From Eutreptiella sp. 'Long Island Sound 2002' (taxonomy: Eukaryota; Euglenozoa; Euglenophyceae; Eutreptiales; Eutreptiaceae): a stretch of 64,000 nucleotides of DNA. Numbering within the stretch: the first letter of the stretch is position 1; each line of letters begins with the position of its first letter. The DNA is taken from assembly GCA_964036045.1 (NCBI GenBank), contig OZ038385.1, forward strand, positions 30,386,306 to 30,450,305, given 5' to 3'. The notes beneath the pieces were generated by a model. That model worked only from the letters and a program-made list of their open reading frames with translations. It ran no database searches and was not told where the DNA came from. Position numbers and translations under genes: made by a program. Shown here piece after piece: positions 9,393 through 18,019 of the stretch.

Positions 9393-11873
9393 GAACTCCG
9401 CGGGACAGGTCACCTCGAACCCCTTGTTCCGCAATTTGCGGGCCATCCTCATGAAACGGCTCCTGTTCTTAGCGTTGCCGTCATCACCACCTTCATGCTC
9501 ACGCTTGGCTCCTTGTTCTTGCTGGGCCTGCGTTTGTGAGCGTGTGGTAGGACCAGACTGCCCTCCAGAGGGCTCGGAGTTCCCCCCAGGATTAGGGTTG
9601 GGGTGGCCTCCGTTCTTGGTCTTGTTCTTGTTGTCGGGCTGGCGGTTAGCGCCTCCTCCTCGTCCACCTTGACCCTTGTCTTGCCCTTGACCACGTCCTT
9701 TCGACTTGCCCTTGCCGGAGTCGTTGCCTTTGCCTTTGCCTCCACCTTTGCTTGAGCCTTTGCCAGGATCTTCCCCTTTAAGCTTCGCCGATAGGCGTTG
9801 CTTATGGTAGCACTCATCCTCGTAGTGCTTCCGCTTACCGCAGAATGCACACGTGATGGTGCACCGGTAATGATCCGGCAGCTTCGCTTTAGCGCCGGTG
9901 TTCTTCTCCTGCTGCTTCCCCTGGACTACGAAGCAGTCTCGCTGCTCGCAGTCAGGGGCGTGCTGCAGGTGGCCCTGCTCGTCTCTGGCATCACACCAGA
10001 ACTGCTCCTTCACGTTCTCCATGATGCGGGCGTGGGCGTGTTTGGGGGTAGTCCCCTGCCCAGGTCGGGACCCTTGGTACCCTTTGCCATGGCCTCCAGA
10101 ACCTCCACCACCAGGACGGTAGTTGTTCAAGTGCTGGTCGCTCTCCTTCTCCGGCGCCAGCTCCAGGAGCAGCACGCATAGATCCTCGTAGCGGAGGGAT
10201 CTAGCCTTGCGCTCAGCCGTCGAGCGGCACTCGTCCCATAGCTCTCGGGGGAGCTTGGCCACCAACCAGAACAGCAGGTCGTCGCTGCTGTAGGAACCGG
10301 GCGTCAGTCGTCCAGCCCAGTGATCCAGGTCAGCCAACAGCTCGGAGACCCTGCCAGGTTTGGGGTTGTTGGGCAGCACGGGCAGGTTCTGGATCTCGGC
10401 CCTGATGGAGAGGTCGGTTTCGTAGGTCGGGTCGTGCCTCTCCAGGGCAACCAACACATCGGCAAAGGTGGCGGAGTTAGTCACGATCTGCCTGACCTGC
10501 TTCTCTAGGTACTTGGTCTTGCAGCACTGCAGGAGCAGATCGCACTTCACTCGCCCACTAGCGTGGGTTTGGCCGGTCAGTCGTAGAAACCGGCCAAAGT
10601 TCTCAGCGAATTCGCTGAGGTCCTTGCCTGTGAACTCAGGCAGGTTCACCACGATCTTGGAGGTGGCAATAGCCTTCGCCTCCTGAGTCCTGCGTCCTTC
10701 AGGGTGTCGGGTCTTCTTCTTCTTCTTCTTCTTCTTCTTACCCTTGGGGTCCTCGGGGTCCTCAGGGTCATCGTCATCTGAGGGCGAAGAAGAATCCATC
10801 GACGGCGGCTCGTCATCGGAGGGGTCTCCGCCAAGATCACCAGAGCCATAAGGCTCTACGTCCACCATAGCCCTCAAGGCTGTTAGCCCCAGCCGGTCCA
10901 GCTCGGCCCTCGTCGAGTTCGTCACGTGGCTGTAGGGCGGCTGGGCCGTTCCCGGCACGAAAGGACTTCTCGGAATAGCTGCAGGCGTCGGCATCGGTCT
11001 GCTCCTTAGGCTCCCCAGGGTATTTGTCAACCCTGCCGCCAGGTGGTTAGCCTGTACTCGGTGGGGTGACATTCCCACCGAGATAGGTGACGTTTGGGGC
11101 GGGATCATCAGGGGCTCCAGCTTCTCACGGATCTCCTGTGTGAGGTCGCCCACGATTTTTGAAGTGGCTCCTCGGAGCACCTCGTTGATCTCCGACCGCG
11201 TCAGGGACCTGTTGGAGGATCTCCCCGATCCTCTACTCCTGCCTCCAAGGGACTCAGGTCCTCTCCTCAACCCACTCAAGGGTGCATACCCAGGTGCATA
11301 CCCAGGAACATCCACATAGGTTCCAGTAGCGGGTAGTGGATGGGGATATTCAGCCGCATACCATCGCGGCGCAGAGCTGGAAGCCACCGGCTCACTGGCA
11401 GTAGTTGCCTCAAGGAGCGCAGTGGTAGGTGGGCCCATACCATAGGCGGGGTAGGGAGGCATGCCAGTAAAGCCTGTGCCCTCTGCCATAGGCGGGTTGG
11501 TTGTGGAAGTGGATGTTGCAGCGGCTGGGAGTGTGGTGGTTAAAGGAGAGGGTGATGCGTGGAGGCCAGAAGCGCTTGGTGCGCCTTCGAAGGTAGGGAC
11601 ATTCGTCAGGTCTTGCCCTTGCTCCTCTCCTTCGTCTGCTCCTTCTCCAGCATCCTTCTCGCTCTCTCTCTTCCTCTTCACAGGCTGAGTGGTGACCACC
11701 TCCTCGACAGACAGGGCCCCGAAGGCCGTCTGGAGTCCATCTAGGGAGTCCTCAGCCGCATCCACTGGCCCATGTAGGGGCTCCGCCGAAGGTACAGCGC
11801 CAGGCGCTGGCCTTGCCGGCGCCTCAGGCGCCGGCGCTGTCTTCGCGTCGGCGTCCTCCTTTCTTGGATCCAT
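9390..11873 (-). CDS. gag: Gag of element A
   Basis: A complete 827-residue frame starts with ATG at 11873. Residues 1-370 are low-complexity and Pro/Ala/Ser-rich with a KRKR cluster near 66. An acidic run is followed by a Lys tract (378-387). The capsid-like core spans about 400-580 (NLPEFTGKDLSEFAENFGRFL onward). A nucleocapsid zinc knuckle of exact form C-x2-C-x4-H-x4-C lies at C675, C678, H683 and C688. Gly/Lys-rich sequence (KGGGKGKG) follows and likely binds RNA. The product packages the element RNA into particles. The acidic-then-basic tract is unusual; otherwise this is a typical long Gag. Confidence 0.88.
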   Translation of the reverse strand: MDPRKEDADAKTAPAPEAPARPAPGAVPSAEPLHGPVDAAEDSLDGLQTAFGALSVEEVVTTQPVKRKRESEKDAGEGADEGEEQGQDLTNVPTFEGAPSASGLHASPSPLTTTLPAAATSTSTTNPPMAEGTGFTGMPPYPAYGMGPPTTALLEATTASEPVASSSAPRWYAAEYPHPLPATGTYVDVPGYAPGYAPLSGLRRGPESLGGRSRGSGRSSNRSLTRSEINEVLRGATSKIVGDLTQEIREKLEPLMIPPQTSPISVGMSPHRVQANHLAAGLTNTLGSLRSRPMPTPAAIPRSPFVPGTAQPPYSHVTNSTRAELDRLGLTALRAMVDVEPYGSGDLGGDPSDDEPPSMDSSSPSDDDDPEDPEDPKGKKKKKKKKKTRHPEGRRTQEAKAIATSKIVVNLPEFTGKDLSEFAENFGRFLRLTGQTHASGRVKCDLLLQCCKTKYLEKQVRQIVTNSATFADVLVALERHDPTYETDLSIRAEIQNLPVLPNNPKPGRVSELLADLDHWAGRLTPGSYSSDDLLFWLVAKLPRELWDECRSTAERKARSLRYEDLCVLLLELAPEKESDQHLNNYRPGGGGSGGHGKGYQGSRPGQGTTPKHAHARIMENVKEQFWCDARDEQGHLQHAPDCEQRDCFVVQGKQQEKNTGAKAKLPDHYRCTITCAFCGKRKHYEDECYHKQRLSAKLKGEDPGKGSSKGGGKGKGNDSGKGKSKGRGQGQDKGQGGRGGGANRQPDNKNKTKNGGHPNPNPGGNSEPSGGQSGPTTRSQTQAQQEQGAKREHEGGDDGNAKNRSRFMRMARKLRNKGFEVTCPAEF

Positions 11874-11960
11874 CTTCTTTCACCCATCTGCTTATATTTG
11901 CCCGTACTCGGCGCACTGGATGTACGGCACGGGGTTGCTGCCGGTGCACAGAGACAGGCT

Positions 11961-11974
11961 GCCTCTTGCTACCA
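11961..11974 (-). promoter_or_regulatory. Candidate primer binding site of element A
   Basis: In element sense the 5' LTR ends TATAAAC, then TTTTC, then TGGTAGCAAGAGGC. A leading TGG matches the complement of a tRNA CCA end. I cannot name the tRNA without the host tRNA set. Confidence 0.45.
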
Positions 11975-11979
11975 GAAAA

Positions 11980-12769
11980 GTTTATATTGTTTTCAGCACT
12001 GTGTTTTTGCTTCTCCTGCTGCTTGCTCTTGCTGTAGGGTGTCCTGCTGCCTGTTTTGGGAGATGAAAAGCTTTTGTTTGTTGAAATACAGTAAATCCAA
12101 GTCAATCCAGGATAGACCAAGCCAGAAGTGTGCAAGGAGAAGATAATCAGGATCAAAGCATGAAGGGCTGCAGTGTAAACAGTGAAAGATGATTGGATAT
12201 TCACAGAAACTGCAACTCAGGTCACAAATGAATGCATATTCACAAAGAGAGCTGAAATGATTTGGAAAAGAGTTAGAAAACTGCCCCATGGTCACTCTAT
12301 CTCCATAGTGCCATCTCAGGAGATGTGCACTCTTTGTTTTGGGTCCCATATGTGCTGAGGTGGCAGGGCATGTGGCGATGAGGTCACTGCCATATCACAT
12401 GGGATCTTCCTACTTAGCTAGGCTGACCAGGAATTGAACCCAGGACCTCTCAAAAAGAGGTGCCCAGCCCCCTAGGGTGCATACCACTAGGATAGCTAAG
12501 AATTCATGGAAAAACATAGATAAATTCATAGGCTCTACTTTGGGTATGTCAGACCTCAGTTAACTCAGGAAAAGATGATTTGCTTCACATTGAAAGGGGA
12601 TTAAGGGGTCCACTCCATATCCTGATTGGGTGTTTGATTCCATAGGTCAAAATGTGTTATCACCACTTTTGGTGGGACCAATACTAAGATAAAAATGCAT
12701 GGATGCTCAGTGCATCTCTAATACAACTAGAGTATGCCTCAAAGCAATGGAAAAGCACTTTTTCTTACT
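11980..12769 (-). repeat. 5' LTR of element A
   Basis: It is the partner of 1416-2205, with the same 790-bp length and a handful of substitutions. The tRNA-like segment lies at 12413-12500. The leader between this LTR and the gag ATG is only about 106 bases. Confidence 0.88.
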
Positions 12770-14976
12770 ACTAGGACAGGCCTTGCAGCGTGCGCGCCTT
12801 TGTCGCGTCGCAAGGGCGATTTGCCAGCATGGCCGAATAATTATGAAGATCAGGATTTACGATGTTTTGGAGTGAAATGATTGTAGATTCATGAGTTTTA
12901 GATTATTATTGATCTATCGTGATTGTTGGTTTGGGTTACGGTTATGGTCGAACGTCCTGGTGTTTGCTGTGGGTTTGTGGCATCAAGTATTCGCTCTGTT
13001 GTGCACAGTGTATATAGTATGTGGGGACAAGCACCACTGTGTCCCCCTGACGAGCCCTGCAGTGGTGCGGGCGAAACATCAACATCGTGGACTCCAGTGA
13101 TGGACTCCCAGAAGACGGTGTATGTTTTGGGGTTTGGTGTTTGTGTTCTTATACGTGCTTTACGTGTATGACTACAGCCATCGACATTTTGGAGTTTTGG
13201 AAAAGGGTTACGACGGGATCAAAGGTTTTGACGATTTGGGGGCAAATTTTGAGATCAAGAATAGTTCGAGATTTCAATGAAAACATGACTTGGATCAACA
13301 CGGTGTTTGGGTCCGTGATCGGTTGCGTTACACCCCCGTACCCGATGCAAATAGCTGTCGGATCAAAATAAAGGGACACCCGGAGGGATGACCATTGCCC
13401 ATGAGGGTAGGCCCCCGTGCCTGACAGAAAGACACCATCCTGGCATGTGAATGGATATCAAAGTTTGGCTCCCACCCCCGGAACCATGCACTGGTTTTGG
13501 CAGGGGAGTAGTCCATACTAGACTACTCTCTGGTTTTGTGTTACTATGCAATCTGTGGAGCATATGTCCAAGTACACTTCTAGATTTTCACTCCTATTGC
13601 TTTTCTTACATTTCTATAGAATCTGTAACCTTGGGGAATGATTTTACAGACCTCTTTGTGGTCATGTGGAAACACAGTGAAGACACAAGCTACTATAGTT
13701 CAACCGGAGATCATGGACAGCATTTATGTTTGCATAAACCCCCCCCGACGACTTGTGTCCAGACAGCAACACATTTAGCATTGCCTCTTTTTTCGTTCTC
13801 CAGCTTGGTTTTGCATATTTGGATGGCCCACACCGTGATGGCATAGCTACACACTGCTCTTGTAAAGGCGTATTGGACAACTTGGCCTGGCTGGCCCCCA
13901 TGCTTTCCTTTCTGCGGTTGACATTGTTTAAGACCCCCATGATGGGAAAAAGTCTTTTCCCAGCCCGAGACCCCCCACCAAAACTAATCTGGCTATGTGT
14001 CCTAACTTGGTTTCACATTGGAATGAGCAAGTTTGTGATTCTTTGCTCAAGAGCGGCATTGTTCAATAGAAGCTTCATTTACCTGTTTCGCCACCTAACA
14101 ACATAACTTTGAGCTCAGGATTAGTACTAGGGATGGTTACACACTTTCCGAGTGTCTATTTGTGTGAGGTTGGCCAAGCAGTTCTATCTATTTCCTAATC
14201 AGCATGTGCTAAGGGTCCAGGTGGTTAACCGTAGCACATAGCTTGGCAGGGGAGTATAATAGAAACTACTTGGCTCAATAGAGTGACAGCCATTTGTATT
14301 TGAGGATTCGTATGACGAGGCTTAGATTGTGAGCTGTGTAATGTCGCGCCGAAATCGCGCATTTTTTTTTTTACGTAGACCAGTTCGAACAAAGTTCTGG
14401 GCCGGTGCACCACCCCATGCTAAGTACATTGGTTGGGGGTATAACATACAAGAGGGGAGGTAAGGTCGCGGCTGATGGGTCATGCATTTGGAATGCCAGA
14501 TCAGCGACGCGCGCACTTAAGATTTTAAAATGTTTTCATTGTCCAATCCATTGAATTTGATCATAATTAGCATGGATGTCTGTTTGTTTACATTATACGT
14601 ACATTTACATACATTCTATGTACCTGCCACTTCATGTGCAGGTACACTTGTTTTTAGCATAAGCCTGCTGAATATTGACGAACCGAAGGAGATCAAAGTA
14701 CGTTCAAAGTGTGTTTGTAGCTGCTGCTTGCGCTGTTGCTTACGCTGTGAACGAGAACAGAAGTAATGAGAAGGACTACAAGGCACTGGGAAAAGATGGA
14801 CCACAGTAGGATTGTGTTACAGCTTCGTGGTCAGACTCCGGATACAAAGGGGCCTCTGATGCACTGTCAGAACTAGGAATGCTATGAAAAGCATGTCTAC
14901 CACTTGATTGTGCACTTAGAGCACTCCACTGCAAGCACTTTACCCAAATGCAAACATGTTTTGAAATTGTGCCCTA
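12770..14976. other. Unassigned region between elements A and B (left part)
   Basis: No gene can be supported. Open frames here are under 135 codons and lack recognisable motifs. The piece at 13362-13428 repeats the left flank of element A. A run of eleven or more T lies near 14362. It may contain decayed elements or introns of an unrecognised host gene. Confidence 0.35.
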
Positions 14977-15365
14977 GGCTCTGGCCAAGTGGCTGAGTAC
15001 CCTAGTTCACAAGAGTCAAGCATTATGTATGATTCGTTAACATCACCTCTCTGCATAGGTCCCCTAGCGAAGGAAGACCCCTATTCTCTGAGCCGATGAA
15101 GCTGTGTACATAGGCTCTGGCCAACGTGGCTGAGTACCCTACTTTACAACATTCAAATAGTACATGTGGTCCTATGCGATGAATTCTTTGCATAGGTCTC
15201 CCGGGGAAGGAAGCCCGTTGTTCTCTCAGCAGATGAAACTGTGCACATGGCTCTGGCCAAGGTGGCTCAGTACCCTACTATACAATATTCGGATAGCATG
15301 TATGATCCTGTGCAGTGAACTGTCTGCATAGGTGCCCCGGCTCCAAAGGAGGACCTGTGTTCTGG
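14977..15365. repeat. Three tandem copies of a 136-bp unit
   Basis: GGCTCTGGCCAA followed by TGGCT(G/C)AGTACCCTA starts at 14977, 15113 and 15249, giving a regular 136-bp period. The copies diverge by many substitutions, so the array is not recent. The last copy is incomplete. Confidence 0.8.
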
Positions 15366-15644
15366 GCATCTGGGTCACCTGAAGATGATCTACACCACTT
15401 GATGACGTTGGAAAATGCATTTGTGCAAACGATGCACAAGACGCCTTCTTCCTTAGCCCACGCAAACTGCACCCTGTTTTGCGCGCCGACCGCGCGGAAA
15501 AGGACCGGTTCGCAACAGGGCCCAAAAATTATTTTTTGGATGTTTGATGAACGTGATTTTAGACGTAGTGAAAGGAATTGCTTTTTTAGTGTCATGCAAC
15601 TCTGTGTTCCTCAATGTGACGTTTTTTACATTTCTCTGGCATTC

Positions 15645-15670
15645 TGAGTGCGCGAGGCCTCGCGCACTCA
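15645..15670. repeat. 26-bp perfect palindrome, copy 1
   Basis: TGAGTGCGCGAGG is followed directly by its reverse complement. The centre is AGGCCT. An identical 26-bp copy lies at 17026-17051. Confidence 0.9.
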
Positions 15671-15738
15671 AGATATTCAAAGTGGAGTTTATCACGAAAC
15701 CTAAAAACCCGTAAGGACTGGCGTTCGACGAGCACTGT

Positions 15739-16810
15739 ATGTGGATCGGAACAACGAGTCCCTGGGATAAGCAGGTATATCTGCTTCTTTCGCCTGTTAC
15801 GATGCCGTTGTGTGCGCGAGGCCTCGCGCACTGCTACCTCCGTTATTCGTCTTTATACATCCCATTTACAGTTGCCGAACTATGTGTCGTATTCCGCTGC
15901 ACATTTCGAAGAGATGCAGAACAAGAACCTTGGTGGTTTCATGCCTCTGATTCACGTGCTGTGGTACCTGGACAAATATCTTTTGGGCAGTGGGTATTCT
16001 GATGCAGTGGTTGTTGTGCACGACACGCCTGCCATGGCCGCAAAGATTGCGATGTCCGACCTCCGTACTAAAGTGGCGTTTCTGGCTGTGTCAACGATCA
16101 AGCAAAAAGACCTTGGGAATGCCGTTGGAGGTGCTCTGCAGCATGCAATCATCATGCGGTACATGTTGGATGCTGATCAAACGGAGCAGGGAGCAACAGC
16201 TGCAACTTGGGATACTCAAGAAGAGTGGTTTCAGCGTGGCATTCCACTGTGGGCTTTGGACACCAACCGAGGGCATGAAGGGCACCAGCAGGTGCATGCT
16301 GCAGAGGCCGTCCAGCAAGATGTCGTGACTGAGGCCCCCGCTGACGACACTGAGCCTGTTGCGCCTGCACCTACCTTGCCAATGCAAGCCAAGGTGAAGA
16401 AGACTGCCAAAGTTATACCAACTCAGGGTACTGCAGCCCGAAAGGGAACCCCCTCGAGTAGCAAGAAGCAGGAAAAAGGAAAAGAGAAGGAATCGGACAA
16501 GCCCGCGGAATCAGAGGACGACGATGCCGACGAGGAGGAGGAAGAAGTGGATACGGAGCAAGTACTGGAGACCCAGCAGAAGCGCAAGCGGGCACCCGCC
16601 GCTCGCTTCGATGCAAGCCCCGAATCTGGTAAGGAACAGCCGAAGAAGAAAGCGAACACTGCCGCCACCGCTAGTGCAGAGTTCAAGCCGCCCTCGCGTT
16701 CTGGTGCCCAGCCGTCTCGTGGTGCCGTTGCCTCTCCAAGTGGGACAAGTCCGGTGGCAAGAAGCCTGGGTTCCAGGTTGGCTAAGGTTGCTGGACCGAA
16801 GAAGAAATAA
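15739..16810 (+). CDS. Candidate spliced gene, unknown protein with charged disordered tail
   Basis: I infer an exon from ATG 15739 to 15774, a 97-base GT-AG intron (15775-15871) and a second exon to the TAA ending at 16810. Both junctions are phase 0. The joined protein would be about 325 residues. The N-terminal half (after the junction, LPNYVSYSAAHFEEMQN onward) looks globular, with a hydrophobic strand DAVVVVHD and the motif MPLIHVLWYLDKYLLG. The rest is low-complexity: Glu/Asp run, Lys-rich patches and a basic C-terminus ending GPKKK, suggesting a nuclear or nucleic-acid-binding protein. No family is recognised. A stop lies in frame just upstream of ATG 15739, so this is either the true start or a first exon is missing. 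The intron contains palindrome copy 2. Confidence 0.5.
15812..15831. repeat. Palindrome copy 2 (20 bp core), within the predicted intron
   Basis: GTGCGCGAGG is followed by its reverse complement. It lies inside the predicted 97-base intron and would form a 10-bp hairpin in the pre-mRNA. Confidence 0.85.
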
Positions 16811-16853
16811 GTCACCATTGACCCAAGTGTTTCGCCTCTTTTTGCAGTCATGT

Positions 16854-16873
16854 GTGCGCAAGGCCTCGCACAC
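16854..16873. repeat. Palindrome copy 3 (imperfect)
   Basis: GTGCGCAAGGCCTCGCACAC is the same core with two substitutions that break the symmetry. It lies 43 bases after the predicted stop codon. Confidence 0.75.
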
Positions 16874-17025
16874 TCGCCTTCGACGCGAATGCAATGCCAT
16901 ATATTGCAATATGCCCTTAAGGGCTTGTACATTTTTGCCGAGCTTTTCTTTCAGTGTTTGTTGTTGTGTTGTGCACTTCCTGTCCTGTTTTTGTTGCCTT
17001 CTGTACACAATTGTTTTCATGACCT

Positions 17026-17051
17026 TGAGTGCGCGAGGCCTCGCGCACTCA
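17026..17051. repeat. 26-bp perfect palindrome, copy 4
   Basis: It is identical to copy 1 at 15645-15670, including the outer TGA/TCA bases. It lies about 215 bases after the stop of the candidate gene. Confidence 0.9.
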
Positions 17052-18019
17052 GGGGCATAAAAAAGCAATTTATTTCGCAGGACAAACATAGGTGCAACTG
17101 GAGACCCGCAGAATGTCATTTTTGAAAATGAGCTCCCGAACAGGCACGCACCAGTTGGGTTTTGAAATACAAAAATGACAAGATTGGTACAACACACCCT
17201 TCAAATCAGACAAAATAATAGTTTATTTCAATAAACAAAAAGTGGAAAAAAGCAGCAAATTGGGTAAAATTGCATTTTTTCGGTGGTATATGGGTCATGT
17301 GTGCTGCAAATGTCCAAAAAAAATAGTTTTTCGGGCGGTCATTTTTTAGGTCCTTCTCTTCCAAAAGGGGGTGCAGTTTGCGTGGGCTAAGTCTTCATGG
17401 TGCAGGGTAGCGTTTTGATGTGGACAGGGGCAACCCCACACACAATTGGGCCCATAGGTTGCTGGGCATGGTCTTCAGTGAGAAGGTAGGGGGGAGAGGG
17501 GCAGAGGGGATCGGTCCATATAATGCTGTACATTGAATGGGGTTAACCAAACAATCCGGGGATGTCCGCTTCAGTCATCCACTTCCCAAAAAACACAAAG
17601 AAACACAGATGTCAACCGATCACCGCTCACACACTATGCAATATCCTTGGGTGTCCAAGCAGCCTGTGACTACTTCCGTGCCACCCCTACGCTTCTCTAG
17701 TTGTGTATAGGCTCCCTGGTCACAATTGAGGTTGCCACCATAGTTTCGTGGCAGTAGGTAGGCCCTCCAGCCTACCTTGACAACCGGGCAATTTTGTAAC
17801 ACCTCAACATCCCCCACCCAAACAGGCACAAGGGCACCTTGCATCTTTTGCTGAGGCCGTGGTTGTACCTTTGCGGGACTTACTTTGGGGATAGGGGAGT
17901 AGAAAGGGGCTGTGTTGCCCGTGAAATTCTACACCTGTCTTGTGATGCGAATTCACGAAACGACGCTGGCTTTGAGGAGGTATCAGAGTTTCTTGATCCA
18001 GTGCCCTTTGCCGAACTAA
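17052..18019. other. Unassigned region before element B
   Basis: The sequence is AT-rich at first, with runs of A and T around 17215-17340, then of mixed composition. No open frame has recognisable content. Bases 18016-18019 (CTAA) are the left target duplication of element B. Confidence 0.4.
18016..18019. repeat. Left target-site duplication of element B
   Basis: CTAA precedes the first LTR and is repeated at 37096-37099 directly after the second LTR. If the LTR is taken to end one base earlier the duplication becomes ACTAA (5 bp). Confidence 0.7.

Larger units (their letters stand above)
1416..12769 (-). mobile_element. Element A: full-length Ty3/gypsy chromovirus-type LTR retrotransposon
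   Basis: The element reads on the minus strand: 5' LTR (11980-12769), primer-site candidate, gag, in-frame stop, protease plus methyltransferase-like domain, RT, RNase H, integrase, chromodomain, 2.2-kb 3' untranslated region, polypurine tract and 3' LTR (1416-2205). The two 790-bp LTRs are the same length and differ at roughly a dozen positions by eye. One frameshift between the protease and RT frames means this copy is probably not autonomous. No perfect target duplication is seen next to the LTRs. Order PR-RT-RH-IN-chromodomain is that of Ty3/gypsy chromoviruses. Confidence 0.9.

Noticed and set aside
1328-13428. Similarity of 1328-1394 to 13362-13428 as a target duplication of element A
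   Set aside because: The copies are not adjacent to the LTR ends and are diverged. They look like a background dispersed repeat.
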